Positions 32,178 through 41,069 of a DNA stretch of 64,000 bases are shown here, piece by piece. Source of the stretch: an uncultured Candidatus Saccharibacteria bacterium (lineage in GTDB: Bacteria > Patescibacteriota > Saccharimonadia > Saccharimonadales > Saccharimonadaceae); NCBI GenBank assembly GCA_947166125.1, contig CAMVCW010000001.1:1-64000 (forward strand), in the 5' to 3' direction. Under the pieces are notes generated by a model. The model was not told the origin of the DNA. It saw only the letters and a program-made list of their open reading frames with translations, and did no database searches. The translations under genes and the position numbers were made by a program. Numbering within the stretch: position 1 is the stretch's first letter; each line of letters opens with the position of its first letter.

Positions 32178-32903
32178 ATGGAAGATATTATTAGAATTAA
32201 AGATTTGAAAAAGCAATTTGGCAAAAATAAGGTGCTAAAGGGTATTGATTTTGACCTAAAAACGGGCGAAAGAGTGGTAGTGTTGGGGCCGAGTGGTTCG
32301 GGTAAGTCTACGTTTTTGCGCTGCATCAACCGGATGGAAGAGCCGACCTCAGGAGAAATTTATTTTGGAAATACATTGATTACAGATAAGAATATTCAGA
32401 AGATGCGCCAAGATATAGGGATGGTGTTTCAGCATTTTAATTTGATTAGTAATTTGACGGTGATGGAAAATTTGACTTTGGCACCGGTGAAATTAAAATT
32501 GATGAACGGAGAAACAGCTGAGAAAAAGGCGCGGGGACTGCTACGACACATTGATTTGCTCGACAAAGCGGAGTCCTTCCCTGCTAGCTTGTCTGGCGGA
32601 CAAAAGCAACGTATTGCAATTATCCGGGCAATGATGATGGAACCAAAAGTTTTATTATTCGATGAACCGACTTCGGCACTAGATCCAGAATCCATTGGGG
32701 ATGTGCTAGATTTAATCCGCGAAGTAGCGGATGGCGGTATGACAATAATGATAGTAACACATGAAATGAGCTTTGCGAAAGAAATCGCCACAAGAGTAGT
32801 GTTTATTGATGAGGGTAAAATTATAGAAGAGGGTACGCCGGAAGAGTTTTTTGCGCATCCGAAAACCCCTAGAGTAAAAGAATTCTTAGAGAAGGTATTA
32901 TAA
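32178..32903 (+). CDS. Amino acid ABC transporter ATPase (GlnQ type)
   Basis: 241 aa. Walker A GPSGSGKST, Q-loop VFQHFNLISNLTV, signature LSGGQKQR, Walker B VLLFDEPTSALDPE, H-loop VTHEMSFA. It powers uptake with the two genes upstream. AGGAGAAAAAG precedes the ATG, 9 nt after the permease stop. For an organism with no visible amino acid biosynthesis this importer is likely important. Confidence 0.96.
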   Translation: MEDIIRIKDLKKQFGKNKVLKGIDFDLKTGERVVVLGPSGSGKSTFLRCINRMEEPTSGEIYFGNTLITDKNIQKMRQDIGMVFQHFNLISNLTVMENLTLAPVKLKLMNGETAEKKARGLLRHIDLLDKAESFPASLSGGQKQRIAIIRAMMMEPKVLLFDEPTSALDPESIGDVLDLIREVADGGMTIMIVTHEMSFAKEIATRVVFIDEGKIIEEGTPEEFFAHPKTPRVKEFLEKVL

Positions 32904-32916
32904 GCTCGTTTTATGG

Positions 32917-32940
32917 TATAATATATACCAATAAAGGGAG
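32917..32940 (+). promoter_or_regulatory. -10 box and ribosome site of ackA
   Basis: Extended -10 TGGTATAAT (TATAAT at 32917-32922) and AAAGGGAG at 32933-32940, 5 nt before the ATG. ackA thus has a short leader, unlike many neighbours. Confidence 0.65.
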
Positions 32941-32945
32941 AAAAA

Positions 32946-34139
32946 ATGAAAGTATTGTGCGTTAACGCTGGTTCATCATCTTTGAAGTTTCAGCTTTATG
33001 ATATGCCGGCAGAAATATCTATTATTAGTGGATATGTTGAAAAAATCGGGGCGGCGGATAGTTTTTATACTATTAAATACAAAGGTAAAAAAACCGAAAC
33101 TGTTAAACCTATCAAGGACCACGCGGAAGCTGCGAAAATCATGCTTGAAGAACTGGTTAATTATGGCGCAGTGAAAGATTTGGAGGAAATCCGCGGCGTA
33201 GGACATAGAGTTTTACACGGTGGTGAAAAATATGCGAAATCGGTAGTAATTGACGAGCAGGTGCTAAAAGATATTAAGGACCTAACAAAACTTGGGCCTT
33301 TGCATCACCCTGGTAATATTGCCGGAATTAAAGCGATGCAAAAAGCATTACCAAATGCTACCCAGGTGGCGGTATTTGATACGGCATTTCATCAAACGAT
33401 TCCAAAAGTTCAGTTTATGTACCCAGTGCCAATGAAGTGGTATGAAAAATATGGCGTGAGAAAGTATGGTTTCCATGGAACAAGTCATAAATATATCACC
33501 GAGACAATGCAGAAGAAGTTGGGCAAAGAAAAAGTCAATCTGATTGTATGCCACGTGGGTTCTGGGGCTAGTATTACCGCCGTAAAAGACAGTAAGAGTT
33601 ATGACACGACCATGGGGCTAACGCCGCTTGATGGCCTAATGATGGGGACTAGATCCGGTTCGATTGATCCATCAATCATTAAATATATGATTGATGAGGC
33701 CGGTATGACATATGAAGAAATTGACGAGGCGCTAAATAAAGAATCCGGGCTAAAGGGCGTATGTGGATTTAACGACAACCGCGACGTAGAAAAAGCCATC
33801 GAGGAAGGTGACGAAAACGCACGATTGGCGCTTGATATGTATGTAGATCGTATTGATAGATACATTGCCGAGTATTACTTGGAACTAGGCGGAGAAGTAG
33901 ATGCTATTGTATTTACGGCGGGCGTACTAGAAAATGGGGCGGAAACTCGCGAATCGATCATCGAGGGTTTGGCACCATTAGGGATTAAAATTAATCACGA
34001 AGTAAATAACGCAATTGCAAGCTTTAAGGAGATTACAAGCGGCATCATCACGACCGAAGATTCGACAGTACCGGTATATGTTGAACCGACCAATGAAGAA
34101 GTAATGATTATTCGTGATGCTTATAAGCTAACAAAATAA
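32946..34139 (+). CDS. ackA: Acetate kinase
   Basis: 397 aa, ASKHA-fold enzyme making ATP and acetate from acetyl phosphate. Motifs: VNAGSSSLKFQLY at the start, GHRVLHGGEKY, FDTAFHQTIP, YGFHGTSHKYI, CHVGSGASITA, and TAGVLENG. Length is normal. It is the only central-metabolism gene here and fits a fermentative organism with acetate as end product. Its stop codon lies in the left arm of the structured repeat that follows. Confidence 0.97.
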   Translation: MKVLCVNAGSSSLKFQLYDMPAEISIISGYVEKIGAADSFYTIKYKGKKTETVKPIKDHAEAAKIMLEELVNYGAVKDLEEIRGVGHRVLHGGEKYAKSVVIDEQVLKDIKDLTKLGPLHHPGNIAGIKAMQKALPNATQVAVFDTAFHQTIPKVQFMYPVPMKWYEKYGVRKYGFHGTSHKYITETMQKKLGKEKVNLIVCHVGSGASITAVKDSKSYDTTMGLTPLDGLMMGTRSGSIDPSIIKYMIDEAGMTYEEIDEALNKESGLKGVCGFNDNRDVEKAIEEGDENARLALDMYVDRIDRYIAEYYLELGGEVDAIVFTAGVLENGAETRESIIEGLAPLGIKINHEVNNAIASFKEITSGIITTEDSTVPVYVEPTNEEVMIIRDAYKLTK

Positions 34140-34271
34140 CAAGCTATTATATCTCGGAAGCTCCGCAATGTGCTAATAAATTTTATCACATTGCTACGCC
34201 CTTTCAGCGACAAGAATCTGCCTAGAGACAGATTCTTGTCTTTATGCCCCTCGATTATAACGGCTTGTTAT
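34136..34271. repeat. Multi-stem palindromic element between ackA and the recombinase gene
   Basis: Outer arms ATAACAAGC/GCTTGTTAT, continuing into TTATA. Inside are two perfect hairpins: GCAATGTG..CACATTGC and GACAAGAATCTG..CAGATTCTTGTC. It is 136 bp and would fold as a three-way junction. There is no other gene in the gap. It could end ackA transcription or be a mobile palindrome. Confidence 0.75.
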
Positions 34272-34275
34272 CTTA

Positions 34276-34284
34276 TGCTATAAT
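34276..34284 (+). promoter_or_regulatory. Extended -10 of the recombinase gene
   Basis: TGCTATAAT (TATAAT 34279-34284), 6 nt before the ATG: leaderless. Confidence 0.65.
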
Positions 34285-34290
34285 TTAGTT

Positions 34291-35229
34291 ATGTATATCT
34301 CTGACCTGATTGAAGATTTTTTGGAGCATTTGGAGATTGAGGGTGGGCGAAGTAAGAAAACTATAGATAACTATCGCTTGTATCTGGAAAGATTTTTGGA
34401 GCTTTCGCAAGAGATATTAAATAAAGACGATATTAAACCTACTGACGTTACGCGTGAACTGCTACGAAAATATAGGTTAAGACTGAATAGGTATGGGTCG
34501 GAAAACGGTGGAGATGATCTAAAGACTATTACGCAAGCCTATCATTTGATAGCGCTGAGAGGGTTTTTGAAGTATTTGACACGGCGCGAGATTAAATCTT
34601 TGGATCCTTCCCTAGTTGAATTACCGCACGTAATACGTAAGCAAGTGACGTTTTTACATTATGATGAGGTAGAGGATATGCTTAATCAAATAGATACCTC
34701 TACCGAGTCCGGATTAAGAGATCGGGCGATTATTGAACTACTGTATTCTGGAGGGCTTCGTGTATCTGAACTAGTGGGGCTAGACCGTGGGTCTATTAAT
34801 TTGGAACGACGTGAATTTATGGTGCGCGGAAAAGGTAGCAAAGACCGGCCAATCTTCATTAGCCAATCGGCGGCAGATAGAGTACAAGATTACCTAGATG
34901 CGCGCACTGATTCCCTGCCGGCATTATTTTTGAATAATTCGCGCAATACCCAAACGGTAGATACTTCGGGAAATTACCGGCGGATTACGGCACGGAGCGT
35001 GGAAAGGATTGTAGAAAAATATGCCAGACTAGCCGGCATTACTAAACATGTGTCACCGCACACATTGCGACATTCGTTTGCTACGGATTTATTGATGAAC
35101 GGGGCAGATTTACGCTCGGTGCAGTCTATGCTGGGGCACGCCGATATCTCTACTACCCAAATCTATACACACGTGACTGATGCACACCTAAAAGAAATTC
35201 ACGAGAAATTCCACTCAGAAACGAAATAG
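34291..35229 (+). CDS. Tyrosine recombinase, XerC/XerD-like
   Basis: 312 aa. N-terminal SAM-like domain (FLEHLEIEGGRSKKTIDNYR) and a C-terminal catalytic domain with Arg in SGGLRVSEL, Lys in GKGSKDRPI, HTLRHSFAT, LGHADISTTQIYTHV. All catalytic residues (R, K, H, R, H, Y) are visible. The single gene fits a one-recombinase chromosome dimer resolution system working with FtsK at 53485. An integrase role is less likely, as it is in a housekeeping context. Leaderless start. Confidence 0.88.
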   Translation: MYISDLIEDFLEHLEIEGGRSKKTIDNYRLYLERFLELSQEILNKDDIKPTDVTRELLRKYRLRLNRYGSENGGDDLKTITQAYHLIALRGFLKYLTRREIKSLDPSLVELPHVIRKQVTFLHYDEVEDMLNQIDTSTESGLRDRAIIELLYSGGLRVSELVGLDRGSINLERREFMVRGKGSKDRPIFISQSAADRVQDYLDARTDSLPALFLNNSRNTQTVDTSGNYRRITARSVERIVEKYARLAGITKHVSPHTLRHSFATDLLMNGADLRSVQSMLGHADISTTQIYTHVTDAHLKEIHEKFHSETK

Positions 35230-35970
35230 CTAGTTTTTGACAATACCTGGATCGTAAAGTCGCATCACGGTAGAAATAGTGGATGGGGTTTTGTCACCAG
35301 TGCCGTACCAGCAGGTACGGATGTAAAAATCGTAGTAGGCGGATTTATTTGTGCCGGCGATTGTGGTGGAGCCAGGGTCTTTGACGGCAACAATGTAGAC
35401 ACCTTCGACACTAGAAAGACTTGGACTAAACGATTCTGAAGCTAAGTTTCCTTCGTCGGTATAAACTAAGCGTGGGTAGGTGGTTGCTTCTTGAAATAAT
35501 TCTTTATTATCATTGTTTTTAGCGCTTATGATAGCATTCTTTGGTTCAGGGCCAAGAAGATTAGTATTGATAACAAAGCCATATTGTTTGGCTTGACCGT
35601 CGTTGCCGTACATCTCAGAACATTCACTAGGTGAGTATTGTGCAATAGACTCTATAGCTTCGCCCGTAACGACATTTACATTATTAGCACTAGCTGCCCC
35701 AGTAGCGGTTCCGGTGATTTGTCGCCAAAGATTGGCGTAATCACCATTTACGTTGTCTTTTTCGGCAATGTATGAAGATTGAATAAAACGCAGGGCCTCA
35801 GCCTGAGCGTCAATTGCTTCACGAGTAAGAGTGGTTTCTAGGGCAGTCTGAGCACTAGAGGTGCCACCGCTCATCACGGCTACTACGGCAACAGCCACCA
35901 TAGAAAAAATACCTACGGCCAACATCACCTCAATTAACGTATCGCCTCTTTTGCCCACGTGCTTTGCCAT
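35230..35970 (-). CDS. Prepilin-like protein (type IV pilus/T2SS minor pilin)
   Basis: 246 aa. A short basic leader ends in GDTLIEVMLAVGIFSMVAV, a class III prepilin signal with Asp replacing Phe at the first mature position and Glu at +5 kept. The rest is a globular domain with two cysteines. The ATG at 35970 is preferred over 35976 since TATAAT at 35977-35982 overlaps the earlier ATG. It is processed by the prepilin peptidase encoded upstream. Confidence 0.8.
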   Translation of the reverse strand: MAKHVGKRGDTLIEVMLAVGIFSMVAVAVVAVMSGGTSSAQTALETTLTREAIDAQAEALRFIQSSYIAEKDNVNGDYANLWRQITGTATGAASANNVNVVTGEAIESIAQYSPSECSEMYGNDGQAKQYGFVINTNLLGPEPKNAIISAKNNDNKELFQEATTYPRLVYTDEGNLASESFSPSLSSVEGVYIVAVKDPGSTTIAGTNKSAYYDFYIRTCWYGTGDKTPSTISTVMRLYDPGIVKN

Positions 35971-35987
35971 AAGCATATTATACCACG

Positions 35988-36794
35988 TTAGCCGCCGATA
36001 GCATAATAGAAAAAGTCAGCAAAGGTAAGGGTGATGATAGACGCCGCCACCATGAAAGGGCCAAAATAGATTTTTTTGTTTTTGCGACGCTTGATAACTG
36101 GAGCCATAACCAAGCAGGCCAGAACATTGGCGATAAAAAGCGCAATGAGCGCGAGCCAAGGGTCTGCTAAGGCTATGCCAAGAGCAGCACCAAGAATCCA
36201 GTCGCCATCCCCCACCCATTTGCCTTTTGATATTAAATACAAGATGAGATATACCCCGCCGAGAATTGCGACAGAGGCTAAAGGTTTGAATATGATTTCT
36301 GGAGTAAATGAAGAATTGGAAAGAATAAGCCATTCTTTCAGGCATAATACTATTATAGCACAGATAATGGATATTGTCAAGTAGCTAGTGGGGAGTTCCC
36401 CATAAATGCCGTCGTAAATTGCTAAAAAGCCTAGGCTTATAGTGAGCATTAGCGTAATTATAAAGATGGACCATTGCAAAATATTTGCAGCTGTGGGGTT
36501 TATGGTGGTGCCAAGAGCTAAAAAAGCCAAGCCAAGGCCCAACTCAGACAGAAACTCTGCGAGGCCGATCTTTTTACCGCATTTACGACATTTGCCACGG
36601 AGGAATAACCAGGATAAAACTGGGATGTTATCATACCATTTGAGCTGATAATGACACTGAAGACAGACAGAGCGGGCACCAAGTTTTTTGCCTTTCCCTG
36701 CTGATTCAAGGTGCAGACGCCGAGCTTGGCAGCACAGAAATGAACCGAAACAACTACCGAGGATAAAAAGTAAAATATAGAATAAAATTTGCAT
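35988..36794 (-). CDS. pilD: Prepilin peptidase / N-methyltransferase
   Basis: 268 aa polytopic membrane protein. The cytosolic zinc-binding loop has two CxxC pairs (CLQCHYQL and CRKCGKK). The two catalytic aspartates are in IYDGIYGELP and WVGDGDWILGA (GxGD type). It cleaves and methylates the prepilins encoded around it. TACAAT ends 6 nt before the ATG, so leaderless. Confidence 0.93.
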   Translation of the reverse strand: MQILFYILLFILGSCFGSFLCCQARRLHLESAGKGKKLGARSVCLQCHYQLKWYDNIPVLSWLFLRGKCRKCGKKIGLAEFLSELGLGLAFLALGTTINPTAANILQWSIFIITLMLTISLGFLAIYDGIYGELPTSYLTISIICAIIVLCLKEWLILSNSSFTPEIIFKPLASVAILGGVYLILYLISKGKWVGDGDWILGAALGIALADPWLALIALFIANVLACLVMAPVIKRRKNKKIYFGPFMVAASIITLTFADFFYYAIGG

Positions 36795-36858
36795 AAGTTA
36801 ATTGTAGCATAGGGTTGAGTTTTTGCGGGAATAATCTATAATAAACATAAGGAGAAAT

Positions 36859-37362
36859 ATGAAAAAGGGTGATTCAAGAAAGAAAACTGGTTTTACAATA
36901 ATTGAAGTAGCTTTGGTGCTGGCGATTGCTGGATTGATATTTTTGATGGTGTTTGTTGCCCTGCCATCTTTACAGCGTTCGCAGAGGGACTCTAGACGAC
37001 GAGATGATATTTTGAGCTTCTTAGAGGCAGTAAAGAAATATCAGACGAATAATAGAGGGGTTCTACCTGATACGCTATCTGACTGGAGCAGTGTAGCCGA
37101 AAAATATATGGGTAGCAGTTTTATAGATCCGGACGGAAACAGATACGAACTAGTCCCAAATACATGCCATCGAACAGATGATGATAAGGTTGGCGTTGTT
37201 TGCACATCAGATTATCCTTCACTGGATTTCGTGGACCATAGGTTATATATATATAGAAAGGCTACTTGTGATGACACGAAAGCGGTCGGATCATCTAACC
37301 CAAGGAATATTGCGGTATTATACAGACTGGAGGGTGCTGGAATTTATTGCGCAAATACTTAA
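36859..37362 (+). CDS. Type IV prepilin (divergent paralogue)
   Basis: 167 aa. Signal KKTGFTIIEVALVLAIAGLIF with cleavage after Gly and Glu at +5. The mature start and the C-terminal NIAVLYRLEGAGIYCANT closely match the two prepilins on the other strand, but the codons differ, so this copy is older. Ribosome site AAGGAG lies 5 nt before the ATG. A bidirectional terminator follows. Confidence 0.9.
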   Translation: MKKGDSRKKTGFTIIEVALVLAIAGLIFLMVFVALPSLQRSQRDSRRRDDILSFLEAVKKYQTNNRGVLPDTLSDWSSVAEKYMGSSFIDPDGNRYELVPNTCHRTDDDKVGVVCTSDYPSLDFVDHRLYIYRKATCDDTKAVGSSNPRNIAVLYRLEGAGIYCANT

Positions 37363-37410
37363 CATACTGGATGGACTAAGTTTCACAAGATTAACTCATG
37401 TCAATATTAA

Positions 37411-37436
37411 AAATACTCCCTACAGGGAGTATTTTT
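37411..37436. terminator. Bidirectional terminator between convergent prepilin genes
   Basis: AAATACTCCC-TACA-GGGAGTATTT with a T-run on both strands. Confidence 0.9.
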
Positions 37437-37455
37437 AATATCAGATGGACTAGCC

Positions 37456-38061
37456 CTACTGATCGTCAATGCAGTATACGCCCGCACCTTCAAGACGATA
37501 CAAAACGGCGTAATTCGAGCTTTGCCCCTTCTTGAATTCTTCATCCTGACACGTACCGCCTGGTATTATATATATAATATGGTCGCTAAAATCAGTGTCT
37601 ATCGCCCAAGATTCGGAAGTTGCATTTTTTTTGATTTTTGCAGGAAAACCAGTTACAGTAGGCACGCCGCTTTTGGCAATATTTTGGGAAATATATACAT
37701 TGTATAAAGTACCGTCCGGATCTTTGAAATCATTAATGGGGGCGTCGGAACCGGAATTCATATATTGAAAAACGAAGTTTTTCGCGTTCTCTCGAGTGTT
37801 GGGAGGGCCTGGGGTATTATCGGTAGTTGCGTCATAATAACTTGGACCAATAGGCAGGCCCTCAGAGCTAGAACTGTGATTGGTCTTATATTGTACTAAC
37901 GAAGTATCTACGCGCGACATATCGTTACGACGCTGAGTATCACGCTGCGATCTTTGGAGTGCCGGTAAAGCTACGAATACCATCAAGAAGATAAGACCCG
38001 CGATAGCCAATACGAGCACGACTTCGATGATGGTGAAGCCCTGACGGACTTTTGTATTCAT
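37456..38061 (-). CDS. Type IV prepilin
   Basis: 201 aa from ATG 38061 (MNTKVRQ), with GAAGGGA 6 nt upstream. Signal QGFTIIEVVLVLAIAGLIF, then a long helix (FLMVFVALPALQRSQRDT) and a variable globular part ending YAVLYRLEGAGVYCIDDQ with a final cysteine pair typical of a pilin disulfide loop. Bases 37937-38034 are identical to 38552-38649 in the next gene, while the middle of the two genes differs. Likely a major or minor pilin of the adjacent pilus machine. Confidence 0.92.
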   Translation of the reverse strand: MNTKVRQGFTIIEVVLVLAIAGLIFLMVFVALPALQRSQRDTQRRNDMSRVDTSLVQYKTNHSSSSEGLPIGPSYYDATTDNTPGPPNTRENAKNFVFQYMNSGSDAPINDFKDPDGTLYNVYISQNIAKSGVPTVTGFPAKIKKNATSESWAIDTDFSDHIIYIIPGGTCQDEEFKKGQSSNYAVLYRLEGAGVYCIDDQ

Positions 38062-38090
38062 ACTTGTTCCCTTCATATATTTTATTAGTC

Positions 38091-38114
38091 AAAATGCTCC
38101 CGTAGGAGCATTTT
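38091..38114 (-). terminator. Terminator between the two prepilin genes
   Basis: AAAATGCTCC-CGTA-GGAGCATTTT, perfect 10-bp arms. Confidence 0.85.
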
Positions 38115-38133
38115 AGCTTATTTCTAGGATATT

Positions 38134-38685
38134 CTACTGATCATCAATACAGTATACACCTGCGCCTTCTAGGCGATAAAGGACTGCATAGTGACGAGGC
38201 GTGTCTTTAACGGCTGTATCGTCTTTACACTTTGCGCCAGTTCTAATATAAACTATATGATTCATGGTTGTTTCTGGATATGCGAACGCATCATTGCCTT
38301 GCGTATCTATTTGAAGGCTATAGAAAGTACCGTCTGGATCCTTGAATTCATTTTTCTTGTCTGTACCGGAAACTCCAGAGTTCATATAATCGCGTACAAA
38401 TTTACACGATTCATCGTTAGTGCCACAATTAAAAGTCTCGGCGCCTACCCATACTCTAGAATCTGGAGGCAATGTCGTAGAGGAGTTCTGATGGTTTGTT
38501 TGATATTGAGTGAGCGAAGTATCTACACGCGCAATGTCATTGCGGCGGGCGGTATCACGCTGCGATCTTTGGAGTGCCGGTAAAGCTACGAATACCATCA
38601 AGAAGATAAGACCCGCGATAGCCAATACGAGCACGACTTCGATGATGGTAAAGCCTTTTTTAGAGTTAATATTTTGTTTTGCCAT
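38134..38685 (-). CDS. Type IV prepilin
   Basis: 183 aa. Signal KKGFTIIEVVLVLAIAGLIF and C-terminal YAVLYRLEGAGVYCIDDQ as in the neighbour. GAAAGGA lies 8 nt before the ATG. The globular middle (residues about 60-160) has its own sequence with cysteines at CGTNDESCKF. Each prepilin gene is followed by its own terminator, suggesting independently set, high expression. Confidence 0.92.
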   Translation of the reverse strand: MAKQNINSKKGFTIIEVVLVLAIAGLIFLMVFVALPALQRSQRDTARRNDIARVDTSLTQYQTNHQNSSTTLPPDSRVWVGAETFNCGTNDESCKFVRDYMNSGVSGTDKKNEFKDPDGTFYSLQIDTQGNDAFAYPETTMNHIVYIRTGAKCKDDTAVKDTPRHYAVLYRLEGAGVYCIDDQ

Positions 38686-38758
38686 ATGTATAAATCCTTT
38701 CTAGATTTTTATGCTTAAGCTTATAATAACTTAAAATAAATATAAAATCAAGTATTTT

Positions 38759-39964
38759 TTACGTGGCGACGGAATTGACGAGAGAGTAGATTGGGAGCAA
38801 AGTACCACCTACCACTACACCAATGAGGCCGGCCATAATTACCATGAGGATAGGTTCGATCATAGTGGAAATGCTATTGATTTGTTCATCGAGCTCGTTT
38901 TCGTAAACTTGGGCAGCCTTGCCAAGCATTTCGTCAATTTTACCAGATTGCTCACCAATGGAAGCCATTTGTGGTACGAGTGGCAGCATATATTCGCGTT
39001 CCTTGAGGGCCTCTGACAAAGGCTTGCCGCCCTTGATGATGTCGAGGGATTTGCCGTATTCTTCTTCTACTACTACATTATTTACCGCGCCAGTGGCAAT
39101 GGTGATGGAATCCAACATCGGTACACCGGTAGCAAGCATCATCTCGGCAGTACGAGCAAACCGTGAAACATAAAGTTTGCGGAAAAGTCCACCAAAGATT
39201 GGCACATGAATCTTGAACGCATCCATAGTTTTGCGCCCAATTGGAGTCTTTTTGACAAAATAGAAGATACCACCGCCAATGGCGCCAACGACAATTAATA
39301 CTAACCACCAGAAATTACCGAAGAAATCTGTAAGGTTTACCAAAGCTTGAGTTAGGCCGGGTAGCTCTTCTCCCATGTCCTCGTAGAGGTTTTTGACCTG
39401 TGGGACTACGGCGATCATCATGAAAGCAAGTACTGCAATAATCACCACCAAAATAATCGCTGGGTAAACTAAGGCGCCGCGAATTTTACTAAGCATGGCA
39501 GCGTCTTTTTCTTCTTGGTCGGCTAAGCGTTTCAAGGCTAAATCTAGAGTACCAGAAGTTTCGCCGGCACGAATAAGCGCAAGATAAACACCATTAAAAA
39601 CTTGGCTATGCTTAGAAAAAGCATCGTAGAGGCTTTTGCCGGATTCCACATCAGTGAGGATTTCTTCGGCAATGGCTTTCATTCCCTTACCTTGAGTTTG
39701 CTCAATGACTGTGCGGAGAGAAGTAGCAAGAGGCAGACCAGCACCAATCAAAGTAGAAAGCTGACGAGTAAAAGTGATACGATCTTTGTTGGTAACGCGG
39801 TTTTTGTTACCAAAAAGCCCGGAACCTTCTTCCATGACGGATTGCGGAATATAACCCTGTTCAATCAGGAGCTTACCGGCAGTTTGTTCGTTTTCAGCCT
39901 GAATGAAGCCCTTGACGGCCTTGCCGGTTTGCTTTTCCTTGGCCTTATATTTAAAGCGCTTCAT
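38759..39964 (-). CDS. pilC: Type IV pilus inner-membrane platform protein PilC
   Basis: 401 aa, two repeated T2SSF domains. First: FTRQLSTLIGAGLPLATSLRTV; second: FARTAEMMLATGVPMLDSITI. Membrane helices are at LVYPAIILVVIIAVLAFMMI, FWWLVLIVVGAIGGGIFYF and the C-terminus (PILMVIMAGLIGVVVGG). It links the motor ATPases to the growing pilus. It starts 1 nt after the pilT stop. Confidence 0.95.
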   Translation of the reverse strand: MKRFKYKAKEKQTGKAVKGFIQAENEQTAGKLLIEQGYIPQSVMEEGSGLFGNKNRVTNKDRITFTRQLSTLIGAGLPLATSLRTVIEQTQGKGMKAIAEEILTDVESGKSLYDAFSKHSQVFNGVYLALIRAGETSGTLDLALKRLADQEEKDAAMLSKIRGALVYPAIILVVIIAVLAFMMIAVVPQVKNLYEDMGEELPGLTQALVNLTDFFGNFWWLVLIVVGAIGGGIFYFVKKTPIGRKTMDAFKIHVPIFGGLFRKLYVSRFARTAEMMLATGVPMLDSITIATGAVNNVVVEEEYGKSLDIIKGGKPLSEALKEREYMLPLVPQMASIGEQSGKIDEMLGKAAQVYENELDEQINSISTMIEPILMVIMAGLIGVVVGGTLLPIYSLVNSVAT

Positions 39965-39965
39965 T

Positions 39966-41048
39966 TTAGCCCTTTACTAGCCGGTTTAATTCAGTGAGAT
40001 CTACAGCGTATTCACGGGCAGAATCGTAAGAAATGACGCCAGTCTGAATAAGCTTGGCCAGAGTGCGATCCATAGTTTGCATGCCTTGTTCGGCGCCGGT
40101 CTGAATGGCAGTATCAATCTGATGGGTTTTACCATCGCGAATAAGCGTACGAATAGCAGAATTGGCCACCATAATTTCCGCAGCCACTACACGGCCGCCA
40201 CCAATGGCGGGCACTAAACGCTGAGCACAAATAGCCATAAGTATATTTGAAAGCTGAGAGCGTACTTGGGGTTGCTGATGGGCCGGGAAGACGTCTATCA
40301 TACGATCAATAGACTGCGCAGCAGAGTTGGTATGAAGAGTAGCAAAAACTAAGTGGCCTGTTTCTGCGATGGTAATGGCGGCTTGGATGGTTTCAAGATC
40401 GCGCATCTCGCCGATAAGCACCACATCTGGATCTTCACGCAAAACCGAGCGAAGTGCAGCAGCAAAACTAAAGGTATCGTAATGAACTTCACGCTGAGCG
40501 ATGACGCTACGTTGAGATTTGTGAGTGAACTCGATTGGATCTTCGATAGTAATAATATGAGTAGACTTTTCACGATTAATCTTATCTACCAATGCAGCGA
40601 GAGTGGTAGATTTACCAGAGCCAGTAGGTCCAGTAACCAAAACCAAGCCACGCGGAAAATCGGCAAAAGTTTCAACGATGGCAGGCATGCCAAGCTCGTT
40701 AATTCCCTTGATTTTATTAGGAATGAGACGAAAAGCAGCAGCCAGCTTGCCGCGTTCATGAAAAGCATTAACACGGAAACGGGCAATATCGCCAAAAGCG
40801 AAAGAATAGTCAAATTCCTTATCCTTGAGAAGAATTTTTTGCTGATCTTCATCTAAGGTGGCAAAAATGAGGCTACGGACTGTATCCTCATTCATAGCAG
40901 TGGTACCGGCTACAGGCGCCAATACACCATCCACGCGCAAAATTGGCGGGAGGCCATATTGAAGATGGAGATCCGAAGCATTGCGACGAACACATTCCTC
41001 TAGTAAGTTTTCTATTCTTAACGTATTTTGCTGCCCACTATTTTCCAT
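39966..41048 (-). CDS. pilT: Pilus retraction ATPase PilT
   Basis: 360 aa. Walker A GPTGSGKST, Asp box (HIITIEDPIEF), Walker B (LIGEMRDLET) and His box (TGHLVFATLHTNSA). The AIRTLIRDGKTHQID segment near the C-terminus is the PilT hallmark AIRNLIREgK/H. It powers pilus retraction and twitching. TATAAT ends 6 nt before the ATG, so it has its own leaderless promoter inside the pilus cluster and may be made independently of pilB. Confidence 0.95.
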   Translation of the reverse strand: MENSGQQNTLRIENLLEECVRRNASDLHLQYGLPPILRVDGVLAPVAGTTAMNEDTVRSLIFATLDEDQQKILLKDKEFDYSFAFGDIARFRVNAFHERGKLAAAFRLIPNKIKGINELGMPAIVETFADFPRGLVLVTGPTGSGKSTTLAALVDKINREKSTHIITIEDPIEFTHKSQRSVIAQREVHYDTFSFAAALRSVLREDPDVVLIGEMRDLETIQAAITIAETGHLVFATLHTNSAAQSIDRMIDVFPAHQQPQVRSQLSNILMAICAQRLVPAIGGGRVVAAEIMVANSAIRTLIRDGKTHQIDTAIQTGAEQGMQTMDRTLAKLIQTGVISYDSAREYAVDLTELNRLVKG

Positions 41049-41069
41049 AATATTATTATACCATAAGCA

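Noticed and set aside
34291-35229. Integrase of a mobile island
   Set aside because: Full XerC/D-like layout, housekeeping neighbours, and no tRNA attachment site beside it; a chromosomal Xer role is more likely.
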